A DNA stretch of 64,000 nucleotides from NCBI RefSeq assembly GCF_014699075.1, contig NZ_JACXAB010000001.1:434001-498000 (forward strand). Reading direction: 5' to 3'. The notes under the pieces were generated by a model. It did not search any database. It was not told where the DNA came from and saw only the letters and a program-made list of their open reading frames with translations. This stretch comes from Microvirga sp. (GTDB lineage Bacteria; Pseudomonadota; Alphaproteobacteria; Rhizobiales; Beijerinckiaceae). A program made the translations under genes and the position numbers. Within the stretch, counting starts at the first letter, position 1; the number at the start of each line of letters is the position of its first letter. Shown here in pieces: positions 7,929 through 15,860 of this stretch.

Positions 7929-8429
7929 ATGGCCACGTTTGCCATCAGCCCTGCCCTCTGTCCCCTCGGTCCCGTGTCCCACCAGCAACCCATAGGCGTC
8001 GTTCTCCTGGTCGAAGACGAACCGCTGGTGCGGCTCGTCACGGCCGACATCCTGCTGGAGGCGAACTTCCGCGTCATCGAGGCCGGTGACGCCGAGGAGG
8101 CCCTGCGCGTGCTGAAAGCCGAGGTTGCCGTGGATGTCCTGCTCTCTGACGTGGAGATGCCGCCCGGCATGAACGGCTACGAACTGGTAGGCCACGTGCA
8201 CCGGGACTGGCCCGGGGTGGAAATCATCGTCTCCTCAGGCCGCGAGTGGCCAAAGGAGGAAGATCTGCCGCCGGGAGCGGTCTTTCTCGCCAAGCCCTAT
8301 CTGAATGCCACGCTCCTGTCCTACGTCCAGGCCGCGGCCAGGAAGGCCCAGGAGGCGCGCCGGCTCAGGCGTGAGGCTGGCGCAGCAGGCGGTACTGCTC
8401 CGGCCGAGGACATCTCCAAGACGGCCTGA
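7929..8429 (+). CDS. Stand-alone response regulator receiver protein
   Basis: A 166-residue protein with a receiver domain at about residues 23-145: LLVEDEPLVRL, phosphoacceptor Asp in LLSDVEMPPG, switch Ser in VSSGRE and Lys in LAKPY. A charged Ala/Arg-rich tail of about 30 residues follows. I chose the ATG at 7929 because the preceding in-frame sequence is low-complexity and runs into the divergent gene. It is divergent from the pseudo-receiver at 7414 with a 119-base shared region and ends at a strong terminator. It is clearly a paralogue of the three minus-strand receivers. Confidence 0.83.
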   Translation: MATFAISPALCPLGPVSHQQPIGVVLLVEDEPLVRLVTADILLEANFRVIEAGDAEEALRVLKAEVAVDVLLSDVEMPPGMNGYELVGHVHRDWPGVEIIVSSGREWPKEEDLPPGAVFLAKPYLNATLLSYVQAAARKAQEARRLRREAGAAGGTAPAEDISKTA

Positions 8430-8457
8430 GGCTTCCCAGGGGAATGCCGGCATAGGA

Positions 8458-8484
8458 AAGGCGCAGCCCGAAGCTGCGCCTTTT
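8458..8484 (+). terminator. Rho-independent terminator of the receiver gene
   Basis: GGCGCAGC, loop CCGAA, GCTGCGCC, then TTTT: an 8-base perfect stem with a T-run, 28 bases after the stop codon at 8429. The preceding AA also lets it act on the convergent MCP transcript. Confidence 0.85.
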
Positions 8485-8519
8485 GATTCGCGTGGTTAAT
8501 GCCGGTCGAACCGGCAGCG

Positions 8520-10190
8520 TCACGCCGCCCGGACACCCTGCAGGAAGCCTTCGACTTCCCGGGTCAGGGCCGACGAGTTGGTCGACAACTCCCCGGCCGC
8601 CGCCAGCACCTGGGAGGCCGCCGAGCCGGCATGGGTTGCCGCTCCCTGCACCTGGACGATGCTCTGGGTCACCTCCTGGGTGCCGCGGGCGGCCTCGCTG
8701 ACATTGCGGGCGATCTCCTGCGTGGCCGCCTGCTGCTCCTCGACGGCGGCGGCCACGTTGGTGGCGATCTGGTGCACCTCCTCGATGGTGAGGCCGATCT
8801 CGCGGATGGCGTCCACGGCGCCCTTGGTGGATTGCTGGATCTGGTTGATGTGCGAGGTGATGTCCTCGGTCGCCCGCGAGGTCTGGTTCGCCAGCTCCTT
8901 CACCTCGGCAGCCACCACGGCGAAGCCTTTTCCGGCCTCCCCTGCACGGGCCGCCTCGATGGTGGCGTTGAGCGCCAGCAGGTTGGTCTGGCTCGCGATG
9001 CTGTTGATGAGGGCAACGACCTCGCCGATCTTCTGCGCGCCGTCCGCAAGCGTCTCCACGAGCTCGTTGGTCTTGCGCGCATTCTGCACGGCGCGAGCCG
9101 CGGCCGCGGACGTTTGCGACACCTGGCTGCCGATCTCGTTCGACGATGCGGCAAGCTCCTCCGTGGCGGCGGCTACGGCCTGCACGTTGCTGGAGGTCTG
9201 CTCGGCCGCAGCCGCCACCGCGTTCGATTGCTGGTTCGTCTGCTGGGCGGTGCTGGCCATCGAGCGGGCCGTGGACTCCATCTGCTGGGCGGCGACGGAG
9301 AGATGCTGCACGAGACCACCCACGCTGCCCTCGAAGTTCTGCGCGAGCGCCATCATCTCGAGCCTGCGGCGCTCGGCGGCCTGCTTTTCGGATTCCGTCT
9401 GCTGGCGCCGCAGCCCGTCGGCTTCCTGCATGGTGCCGGCGAAGACCTGCGTGGCCTTCCAGATGTCGCCGATCTCGTCGTTGCCGGCCTTTGCCTTCGG
9501 CAGGTTGTAGTCGCCGGAGGCCAGCTTCTGGATCGCCTCGGTGACGACCTTCAGCGGACGGGCGATCTGCCTATGACCCACGAGCCAGCCGATCAGCAGC
9601 GCCAAGATCGTGCCGCCGAGCGCGATGGAGACGAGCAGGGTGAGACGCTCGCTGTAGAGCTCAGCGGAATAGCGGTCGACCGCGGCGATCTCTTCGCTGC
9701 CCTTCTGCGTCAAGGCGTCGATGCTGACCTGGAAAGCCTTCCGGTTGGCCCGGTTGCCATCGGTGTTGCCCTGGGCGTTGGCAGCCTCAGGCGACACTTC
9801 GGCACCCAGGCGCACGGTCTCGGAGCGGAATGTCTTGAAGGCGGCGGCGTCCTTGACCACGGCGTCGAACAGCGCCTTGTGCGAATCCGGGACGATCGGC
9901 GCCCACTCTTTCAGCAGCTTGTCGATCTCATTGAGATTGGTGGTCAGTCCTTCGCCGAACTTGCGGGCATCGGCGGTCGTCTTCGAGGCATAGATCCCGC
10001 GCGCTTCCATGACCACATGCGTCACAAGCCGGTTCAGGCGCTCGCCATAGAGGGCACGCGTGGCGGCGAGCCGCACGTCGGCAACCGCCTGATTATAGGT
10101 TTGCAGGGTGCTGATGCCGACGGCGGCGATGACCATCGCGACGAAGCTCAAGGCCGCGACGAGCGCAAATATCTTCGTTCTGATCTTCAT
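8520..10190 (-). CDS. Methyl-accepting chemotaxis protein
   Basis: A 556-residue transmembrane chemoreceptor. In order: a first membrane helix (residues 7-27), a periplasmic four-helix-bundle sensor region, a second membrane helix near 185-207, a HAMP domain ([18 protein letters not shown]), and a long cytoplasmic signalling coiled coil with the hairpin tip around residue 410 ([19 protein letters not shown]). The tip binds CheA and CheW. I chose the ATG at 10190 because GGGGGAT lies just upstream; an earlier in-frame start lacks such a site. A copy of the flagellar promoter-region motif (10251-10275) lies 61 bases upstream, which suggests co-expression with the flagellar operons. The ligand is unknown. 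Confidence 0.92.
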   Translation of the reverse strand: MKIRTKIFALVAALSFVAMVIAAVGISTLQTYNQAVADVRLAATRALYGERLNRLVTHVVMEARGIYASKTTADARKFGEGLTTNLNEIDKLLKEWAPIVPDSHKALFDAVVKDAAAFKTFRSETVRLGAEVSPEAANAQGNTDGNRANRKAFQVSIDALTQKGSEEIAAVDRYSAELYSERLTLLVSIALGGTILALLIGWLVGHRQIARPLKVVTEAIQKLASGDYNLPKAKAGNDEIGDIWKATQVFAGTMQEADGLRRQQTESEKQAAERRRLEMMALAQNFEGSVGGLVQHLSVAAQQMESTARSMASTAQQTNQQSNAVAAAAEQTSSNVQAVAAATEELAASSNEIGSQVSQTSAAAARAVQNARKTNELVETLADGAQKIGEVVALINSIASQTNLLALNATIEAARAGEAGKGFAVVAAEVKELANQTSRATEDITSHINQIQQSTKGAVDAIREIGLTIEEVHQIATNVAAAVEEQQAATQEIARNVSEAARGTQEVTQSIVQVQGAATHAGSAASQVLAAAGELSTNSSALTREVEGFLQGVRAA

Positions 10191-10250
10191 GCATCCCCCA
10201 AAAGTCCTGATCAGCAAAATTGCTTGAATACAGGCGCAGTATTCACAGAA

Positions 10251-10275
10251 CGCTTGTGCGAGGCTTGCTCTGGCC
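10251..10275 (-). promoter_or_regulatory. Flagellar-locus motif upstream of the MCP gene
   Basis: Read on the minus strand the core is CAAGCCTCGCACAAGCG. It is identical over 12 bases (CCTCGCACAAGC) to the copy upstream of flgE, and both copies are preceded by GGCCA. It lies 61 bases before the MCP start codon. It is one of six related sites in this window. Confidence 0.55.
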
Positions 10276-10374
10276 TATCCAATTTTTCAACAGGCTTTCT
10301 CTGCGTGAGGTGACGGATTGTTAAGCATAACCTAATAGGAATGATTGCGGTCGATTCTCATAGCGGCGGTTTCC

Positions 10375-10977
10375 ATGGGCGTACGGTTCGATAAAGTATT
10401 GGAGCAGGTGGCCAGGGCGGGACAGCCCGGACGCGGAGCCGCCATCGAAACCCGAGAGCGCAAGGTGCGGCGCCTGGAGGATCTGATCCGGGCCCGCGAG
10501 GTGGTGGGCGACCGCATCGTCATGTGCCTCGGGCTGGCGCTCACCCTCTCGGCCGTCGCGCTTCCAGTTTATGCGGTCTATCTCAGCGATGGCTACGCCT
10601 ATCTCCAGAGCGCAGGAAACGGCTTGGTGATGAGCAAGGGCGCGGACACCAAGACCGCGCGTGCAGTTGATCTCAGCCCGGCAACGACAGGCTCGTTGAC
10701 CAGGCAGAAGAACATGGATTTGGTCGCGGAAGCCAAGACCGACAAGGCAGCCCTGGCCATCGATCGCCAGAGCCAGTTCCAGCGCTACGTGATCCACAGG
10801 GCGACGAGCGAGTCAGCCCTGATCGAAGGACCGGAAGGCGTCTGGTGGGTCACCCCGGGCATGACGCTTCCCGGCATTGGCCAGATCATCTCGATTGAGC
10901 GCTCCGACAACGGCTGGGTCGTTCTGACGTCGGAGACGATGATCAGCCAGCGGCCGACCGCGAAAGCTGCGAGCTAA
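10375..10977 (+). CDS. Membrane protein with a PilP/GspC-like periplasmic C-terminus (function unknown)
   Basis: A 200-residue protein with one membrane helix around residues 52-74 (CLGLALTLSAVALPVYAVYL) after a charged cytoplasmic N-terminus, and a periplasmic C-terminus. The last 60 residues (EGVWWVTPGMTLPGIGQIISIER) resemble the compact beta domain of pilus and secretion alignment proteins, where a PG-x-G turn precedes the final strands; this is a weak resemblance. The start is uncertain: the ATG at 10375 was chosen, but an in-frame TTG at 10345 follows AGGAA. It is divergent from the MCP gene and ends at a 12-base-pair hairpin. I do not recognise the family with certainty. Confidence 0.6.
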   Translation: MGVRFDKVLEQVARAGQPGRGAAIETRERKVRRLEDLIRAREVVGDRIVMCLGLALTLSAVALPVYAVYLSDGYAYLQSAGNGLVMSKGADTKTARAVDLSPATTGSLTRQKNMDLVAEAKTDKAALAIDRQSQFQRYVIHRATSESALIEGPEGVWWVTPGMTLPGIGQIISIERSDNGWVVLTSETMISQRPTAKAAS

Positions 10978-10992
10978 GAAGTTTCCTTGATC

Positions 10993-11019
10993 TGCATGAG
11001 CGCGGCTCGCGCTCATGCA
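10993..11019. terminator. Bidirectional hairpin between convergent genes
   Basis: TGCATGAGCGCG, loop GCT, CGCGCTCATGCA: a perfect 12-base-pair stem. It sits 15 bases after the stop at 10977 and 17 bases beyond the end of the convergent protease gene. No long T-run follows on either strand. Confidence 0.6.
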
Positions 11020-11036
11020 ATGTTCGATCAATCGGA

Positions 11037-11696
11037 TTACTTGGTGGCCGTCACCATCGGGGCGGCCTGATTGCCGAGCCAAACCCAGGCTGCGCTCTCC
11101 GTTCCCTCCCGCTTCACATAACGGTAGCCGGTCTCCTGCCAGGACAGGACAGCCGCGCGCTTGTTGTCGAGGATGTAGTCGCCCCGGTTGGTGCGCGCCA
11201 TCAGCACCGCGTGGCCGGCGCCGAGCTCGTCGATCACCACCGTCATCCGCAGAGCCCGCCGCGGCAGGCCTGCCTGGATGAGCATGCGGCGCTTCAGGAT
11301 CTGAATGTCCTCGCAATCGCCGATCCCGTCATCCGGGTAGTCCCAGCGATCGGCCACGCCCCAATGATCCTGATCCGTTACCGGCAGGATCGTGGCGTTC
11401 ACGCGCTCGTTGACATCGACGAGGAGCTTCCACGTCTCCTGGTTCAGCGCAATCACGGCAGGCTCGGAAGGGTCGTGCGCACATTCGACAGGCATCTGCC
11501 TGCAGAAGGCGATCCAGGCCGGCGTCGGCCCGGCCTGTCCGGACGACAGGATGGCGGCGCTCATCACCGGCATGTTCAACTGCGGAAACGCGTGAGCTGT
11601 ATTCGCCGTCGCGACGGCCGACAGGGTCACGACACCCATGCCTGCGGCAGCCAGCAGCTGCCTTCCTCTATGCTTTAAGAGACCGGTTCTGTTCAT
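11037..11696 (-). CDS. Transglutaminase-like cysteine peptidase (BTLCP family)
   Basis: A 219-residue exported protein. A signal peptide covers residues 1-36 (LLAAAGMGVVTLSAVATANTAHA, cleavage after AHA). The bacterial transglutaminase-like cysteine protease domain follows, with the catalytic Cys in GIGDCEDIQ, the His in GAGHAVLM and the Asp in GDYILDN, all in the expected order. The upstream WDYPDDG is also typical. Members of this family are periplasmic; in Pseudomonas a related protease (LapG) cleaves a surface adhesin, but no LapD-like partner is seen here, so that role is not claimed. The ATG at 11696 has a GGGGG ribosome binding site. It stands alone next to chemotaxis and motility genes. 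Confidence 0.85.
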   Translation of the reverse strand: MNRTGLLKHRGRQLLAAAGMGVVTLSAVATANTAHAFPQLNMPVMSAAILSSGQAGPTPAWIAFCRQMPVECAHDPSEPAVIALNQETWKLLVDVNERVNATILPVTDQDHWGVADRWDYPDDGIGDCEDIQILKRRMLIQAGLPRRALRMTVVIDELGAGHAVLMARTNRGDYILDNKRAAVLSWQETGYRYVKREGTESAAWVWLGNQAAPMVTATK

Positions 11697-11978
11697 GCCC
11701 CCGCACCCATCCGCTTCTTTTCATCAAAGCTGTCAGCCGCACGGGATCTGCGCAAGCGCGATTCGGAGTAAGATGTCAGAACGATGTCGCAGTGTTGACT
11801 TCAAGCAACAGAACGACGAACGAATCCTGCGTCTCGCGCCGATACTCTTCGAATGAAGAGGAGCGGAGCAATCGACCCTGCCGCCTGCTCAAACGTCTTG
11901 GCCCGAAAGAAATGCCATGATCTGGTCGAGCAAACCGCCGTCACCGCATCGTCTTTTCCAGCTCCCACCCGAACGTCT

Positions 11979-12116
11979 TCAGTAACGGCGCAGAAACCCG
12001 CTCTGGCTCCTTGCCCAGGTTCTCGCTCTTTTCGATGATGCCAGGAGGCGAATGGTGGGCGTGCCCACGAGCCCGATCAGCGATCCGGCAATAACCGGCA
12101 CCAAAATGATACTCAT
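11979..12116 (-). CDS. Possible 45-residue small membrane protein
   Basis: The frame begins with an ATG at 12116 preceded by GGGGAGA at ideal spacing. It encodes a hydrophobic N-terminal half (ILVPVIAGSLIGLVGTPTI) followed by a basic tail rich in Arg. A strong ribosome binding site plus a membrane helix is the only support. It lies in the otherwise empty stretch 11697-12330, about 280 bases upstream of the protease gene's start. No family is recognised, and it may be a chance frame. Confidence 0.35.
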   Translation of the reverse strand: MSIILVPVIAGSLIGLVGTPTIRLLASSKRARTWARSQSGFLRRY

Positions 12117-12330
12117 GCGCTCTCCCCTGACGTTCGACGGCACTGTCGTTCCGGGTGCATCATGCGTCGGCAGCCTTGTGCGAAACTGGCACGCACCTGC
12201 ATCTGAAGTTCGCGGAACGGGCACCGGGCGAAGGGAATGCCGTCTTTACCACGTAGCGCGAAGGCTCATTGCAATGAATCGGAGCGCCAGAACTTCCATG
12301 ATACATTCTGCAGATCATTGGGAGGCCTGC

Positions 12331-12708
12331 TTGAGACCCGTTTTCGCCTTGCTTGCGATTACTTTTGGTGCCGGCGGTTGCACGACAACCACTTACGAGG
12401 CGGCCGAGATGTCCTGCTCGGAATATATCGGAAAGCCGATCTCGTCGCACATCGCGGCCTATGGCCCGCCCACATCCGTGTACCGCATCAACTCCAGCCA
12501 AGTCGGCTATGTCTTCAAGACCAGGACGACAACCTATGTGGGCGGCGAACCCTACTACACCGTGAACTACCTGACGGGGGCGGACAAGCACCACACGCCT
12601 GTCCGGAAGATCACGCGGGTGTGCCAAGGCGTATACGTGGTCCACGCTCCGTCGGACGCCATGCCGGTATCGGAGCGAATTGTCGTGGGTGTGCGGGCGA
12701 AGGGCTAA
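12331..12708 (+). CDS. Small lipoprotein of unknown function
   Basis: A 125-residue lipoprotein. The TTG at 12331 is the best start: GGGAGG lies five bases upstream and translation gives a textbook lipoprotein signal (MRPVFALLAITFGAGGC) with the lipid-anchored Cys at 17. In-frame ATGs at 12274 and 12298 would add a charged, unlikely leader. The mature part (EMSCSEYIGKPISSHIAAYG...VYVVHAP) has two Cys and resembles small bacterial surface proteins with a GPP-S-x-Y-x-tail strand pattern, but no named family is recognised. It is convergent with the DUF1217 gene. Confidence 0.65.
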   Translation: MRPVFALLAITFGAGGCTTTTYEAAEMSCSEYIGKPISSHIAAYGPPTSVYRINSSQVGYVFKTRTTTYVGGEPYYTVNYLTGADKHHTPVRKITRVCQGVYVVHAPSDAMPVSERIVVGVRAKG

Positions 12709-12751
12709 GTGACTTCAAGAGAGCTGCTCAACCAAAGCGCTCTCGCGAGGT

Positions 12752-13540
12752 CTAGAAGCCGCCCGGACGGAGCTTGGCGATGCTCATCATCAGGTCCACG
12801 CTGAAGTTCTGCTGGACCGATGACTGATCGAACAATGTCATGACGGGCGAAATGGTGGCCGCGCTAGGATTGGTCACATCCCACATGGCATTGAAACGCT
12901 GAATCAGCTTGTCGACCTTCTTGGGGTCCTGCAGATCCTTGATGTTGATGTGCTTCTCGAGGTTTCTCACCTGGATGTCGAGATCCGCCTTGGAGGCCGT
13001 CGTCGGGATGTTGAAGGTCGTCTGCACGAACTTGAGAAGCGCCTTGTCGGCCAGCAGACCCATCGTCGTGGTCACCGACGAGGCCTTGCGCTTGAAATAC
13101 ATGGCGAGCTGGACCCCTTGGTTCTGCTCGCCCTCTCTCTTCTCGAGACTGAGCTGGACGTATTTCTGCACGGCCTCCGTAGTGGCACTGGCAGCCGAGG
13201 TCGCGGCAGATCCCTTGGTCTTGAAGTCGAATGCCTTGGCGAACTCCTTGTAGAGCGGATTCGACATCTTGTTGGCCATGCTCAAAGGGTTGCTCACTCC
13301 TTCCTGGAGCAGCTTCTTGAAGAGCCCTTTGGCGTAAGCCATATCCTCGAGCCCATAAGCCTTCATAGCGAACTTGAAGATACGATCGTTCTTGATGAAG
13401 TCGTCAATGGTTTTGATGCTTCTGATGTTGGCCTTGTAATAGTCGATCTCGCGTTTCGTCATCGGCTCCTTTTCGATCAGGGCCTTGGTCTTCGCCAAGT
13501 CCTTGGTGACGAGTTGATAGCGTGTCGATGTGTTGATCAT
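12752..13540 (-). CDS. DUF1217 flagellar-associated protein
   Basis: A 262-residue, mostly alpha-helical protein without signal peptide or membrane helix. It matches DUF1217, a family found almost only in alphaproteobacterial flagellar loci: the N-terminal region with YKANIRSIKTIDDFIKNDRIFKFAMKAYGLEDM-type helices and the C-terminal FSVDLMMSIAKL are characteristic. GGAG lies upstream of the ATG at 13540. It is the last minus-strand gene before the flagellar locus ends, two genes downstream of flagellin. Its biochemical role is unknown; the context suggests a flagellar assembly or rotation accessory. Confidence 0.8.
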   Translation of the reverse strand: MINTSTRYQLVTKDLAKTKALIEKEPMTKREIDYYKANIRSIKTIDDFIKNDRIFKFAMKAYGLEDMAYAKGLFKKLLQEGVSNPLSMANKMSNPLYKEFAKAFDFKTKGSAATSAASATTEAVQKYVQLSLEKREGEQNQGVQLAMYFKRKASSVTTTMGLLADKALLKFVQTTFNIPTTASKADLDIQVRNLEKHINIKDLQDPKKVDKLIQRFNAMWDVTNPSAATISPVMTLFDQSSVQQNFSVDLMMSIAKLRPGGF

Positions 13541-13588
13541 GGCGGATTTCTCCAGCGCTAAACCGGTCTGGCGAGAACGGCAGGCAAG

Positions 13589-14173
13589 CTACAAATCGCT
13601 TTTGCGAAGAATATCGTTGCAATCTTTTCTGAACCTGTCGGCCATCGTCCTGGCGTCCTTCGGATCGAAGCGGAATTCGTGCTGCCGCGTCTCGTAGCGA
13701 AAATTCGACAGCTCAATCGTCAAACTTTGCGCAGCGGCCAGCTTGTCGATGAAGGCCCGCACCTGACCGGGATCTGGAATTTGACCGTGCCGGTCCCGAT
13801 ACACCCAGTGGCCGACCTCGGGACTGCCGCCGTCAAACCAGTAGACGGTGCTGCGTCCATGAGTGTCGCTGCGTCCAAGGAACTGCTTCTGGGCAACGGC
13901 CACAGTCGCAAAGGGTACGGGAGGCTGGTCGGCATCGGAGACAAGTCGCTGGCACGTCAGCCAGAGCAGGGATCCGTTCTCCCCGCGCAGGCGGGCGAAG
14001 GCGGCCTGGGGCTGCCCCTCCTCGTCATGCCTCAGAACATAATCCCAGGCACCGAACCATGTGGCGAGCCCATAGCTCCCGCTGGAATAAGTCATGCTGG
14101 AAACGGCGACTGCGGCGCCCATGGCAAGAACCCGCAGACGGGATCGGTGACCGTTGGATTGCTTGGAGAACAT
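13589..14173 (-). CDS. Exported protein of unknown function downstream of flagellin
   Basis: A 194-residue protein with an N-terminal signal peptide (LAMGAAVAVSSMTYSSGSYG region) and a soluble periplasmic body rich in aromatic residues (WFGAWDYVLRHDEEG; RSTVYWFDGGSPEVGHWVYRD). The ending FRYETRQHEFRFDP resembles the end of small invasion-associated or DUF-type periplasmic domains, but I do not recognise the family. The ATG at 14173 follows a GAGAAGAG box; a GTG codon lies directly before it. It lies between the flagellin terminator and the DUF1217 gene, so it likely has its own promoter or depends on read-through. Confidence 0.6.
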   Translation of the reverse strand: MFSKQSNGHRSRLRVLAMGAAVAVSSMTYSSGSYGLATWFGAWDYVLRHDEEGQPQAAFARLRGENGSLLWLTCQRLVSDADQPPVPFATVAVAQKQFLGRSDTHGRSTVYWFDGGSPEVGHWVYRDRHGQIPDPGQVRAFIDKLAAAQSLTIELSNFRYETRQHEFRFDPKDARTMADRFRKDCNDILRKSDL

Positions 14174-14195
14174 CACACGCTCTTCTCAAACGAAA

Positions 14196-14225
14196 GGAGC
14201 CTCACCTTTCTCAAGGTGAGGCTCC
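14196..14225 (-). terminator. Rho-independent terminator of flagellin
   Basis: GGAGCCTCACCTT and AAGGTGAGGCTCC form a perfect 13-base-pair stem with a 4-base loop. On the minus strand it is followed by TTTCG. It lies 22 bases after the flagellin stop codon. Confidence 0.85.
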
Positions 14226-14247
14226 CTTCAGGTCGATGCTAAAACTC

Positions 14248-15450
14248 TTACTGGAAGAGCTTCAGGATCATCTGGCTGTTCTGGTTAGCCATCGAGAGAG
14301 CCTGCACGCCGAGCTGCTGCTGAGTCTGCAGAGCCTGGTTGCGGGTCGACACTTCGTTCATATCGGCATCGATGAAGGCGCTAACGCCGGCGGTGAGCGA
14401 GTCGGTAAGTGTGCTGATGAACTCTTCCTGCGCTTCCAGAAGGGCCTTGTTAGCGCCCAGCATTGCAGAACCCTCAGTCACCTTATTGATAGCGGTGTCT
14501 ACGTCCTGCAGGAAGCTCGCGATGGTTCCGGCACCGGGACCCCAGGCAGTAGGAGTGCCCGGAGCGGGGGTAACAGTCGTACCGGTGATCTGATTGTCTC
14601 CAGCCGTTACGCTGAAGTTCAGATTTGCGATCTTGGACTCAATGACCAGGTTACCGTTCGTATCGACCTTTGCCTCAACGAGAGAGCTCATGGAGCTGTC
14701 GTTGTTAATGGCCTGGGCAAATGCCACCTTGTCATCAGCAGCCATTCCAGCAGGAGCCGCGAAGGACAGGTTGTACGTGTTGGTTCCGTTCGTCATCTCG
14801 AGCGCCAGTGTGTCGCCCGTGGTCAGACCTGCCAGAGAGGCAGAAGTGAATGTAACCTTCGCAGGTGTCTGGAGGTTATTGAGGTCCACATCCTCCACAT
14901 CGTTCAGAAGGCCGCTCGTGGGAGTCGCGGCGTCATAAAGACGGACCTTCGTGATATCGATGTCAAGTGTACCAATGGACTTGTTCTGACCATCGTAGGA
15001 AGTCACAAGCTTGGCTTGAGTAGTGGCACTGGTCGTGCTGGTCGCGTTGAGCCAGTTTTGGCCGTTGAACGTTGCGGACGCGGCAGTGCTCTTGAGACCA
15101 GCCAGATTAGCCTCGAACTCGGTCTGGATTTTGGCCAGATCAGCACCCGGCTGCTTCGCCGAAACAAGACCTGTCTTGATCTTGTTGAGATAACCCAGGG
15201 TCTTGTCCAAAGCCGACGAATAGGTGTCGATCATCGCCTTGGACTGCTTAATCGAGTCCTTCACAGCGCCGAGAGCACCGTTGTCGGACTTCATCTTCGT
15301 CGAGATCGACCAGTAAGACGCGTTGTGGGAGGCCTCTCCAACGCGCAGACCCGTGGAGATCTGGCTCTGGTTCTTGTTCATGGCGGTCTGCGTGCTCTTC
15401 AGAGCCTGCAGGGCGGTCATGGCGGAGAGGTTCGTGTTGATCGAAGACAT
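14248..15450 (-). CDS. fliC: Flagellin
   Basis: A 400-residue flagellin forming the filament. The N-terminal D0/D1 helices (SSINTNLSAMTALQALKSTQ; ISTGLRVGEASHNASYWSIS) and C-terminal helices (STRNQALQTQQQLGVQALSM, ending LKLF) are the conserved coiled-coil core. The middle is a variable domain (about residues 150-310) with a flagellin-IN-like segment. Alphaproteobacterial flagellins of this length are typical. A GGAAG site precedes the ATG at 15450, and a strong terminator follows. It is the only flagellin in the window. Upstream lies a 410-base region with two direct repeats and a CtrA-like box. FlbT and FlaF, encoded at 23683-24443, are the expected post-transcriptional regulators. Confidence 0.95.
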   Translation of the reverse strand: MSSINTNLSAMTALQALKSTQTAMNKNQSQISTGLRVGEASHNASYWSISTKMKSDNGALGAVKDSIKQSKAMIDTYSSALDKTLGYLNKIKTGLVSAKQPGADLAKIQTEFEANLAGLKSTAASATFNGQNWLNATSTTSATTQAKLVTSYDGQNKSIGTLDIDITKVRLYDAATPTSGLLNDVEDVDLNNLQTPAKVTFTSASLAGLTTGDTLALEMTNGTNTYNLSFAAPAGMAADDKVAFAQAINNDSSMSSLVEAKVDTNGNLVIESKIANLNFSVTAGDNQITGTTVTPAPGTPTAWGPGAGTIASFLQDVDTAINKVTEGSAMLGANKALLEAQEEFISTLTDSLTAGVSAFIDADMNEVSTRNQALQTQQQLGVQALSMANQNSQMILKLFQ

Positions 15451-15513
15451 GTGCTTCTTCCTTGAATGATGTGATTGTTCAGGGAATGTCGGGATCTAAC
15501 CGACCCAGCGGAG

Positions 15514-15598
15514 TGGCTTCATGCCTCGAGAGAATCTCGATCCGCTGCTCACATGACATCCGGGCTTTTACCGGCAAAATGGAAGTGGCATCATGCCT
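15514..15598. promoter_or_regulatory. Two direct repeats TGGCwTCATGCCT in the flagellin upstream region
   Basis: TGGCTTCATGCCT at 15514-15526 and TGGCATCATGCCT at 15586-15598 differ at one base. Both are near-palindromes and both are preceded by GGA(A)G. They lie 64 and 136 bases upstream of the flagellin ATG. They may be tandem binding sites for a flagellin regulator. No other gene or RNA is seen in 15451-15860. Confidence 0.45.
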
Positions 15599-15743
15599 AG
15601 CCTTCGTAAGAAGGCGTACCATAGTGCTTTCTCTGCACCTGGATACCTTGCGATATCCGACTGCGGTGCTCGCAGCTCTTGTCTACCAACCCCCTCTCTT
15701 AGCGTCAAGCAATAAGATCGAAGTTGGAGCAGAATTTTTGCTG

Positions 15744-15759
15744 TTAATCTTTCGTTAAC
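15744..15759 (+). promoter_or_regulatory. CtrA-box-like sequence
   Basis: TTAA, seven bases (TCTTTCG), then TTAAC exactly matches the alphaproteobacterial CtrA consensus TTAA-N7-TTAAC. It lies between cheR and flagellin in an AT-rich patch, about 294 bases upstream of the flagellin start. CtrA control of flagellar genes is known in this class; the site itself is a prediction. Confidence 0.4.
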
Positions 15760-15860
15760 TATGAATGTCAGGTCGTTTTACTATTCCCGGACACCAGTCA
15801 GAGATCGATTGGTGCCTCTGCGGGAACGAAATCTAAAGCGAATGCGTTCTCGCACCCATT

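Noticed and set aside
8499-10313. A 604-codon frame antisense to the MCP gene
   Set aside because: Gly/Leu/Arg-rich shadow of a coiled-coil gene with no recognisable domain.
14059-15465. A 468-codon frame antisense to flagellin
   Set aside because: The flagellin on the minus strand is unmistakable and has its own terminator and ribosome binding site.
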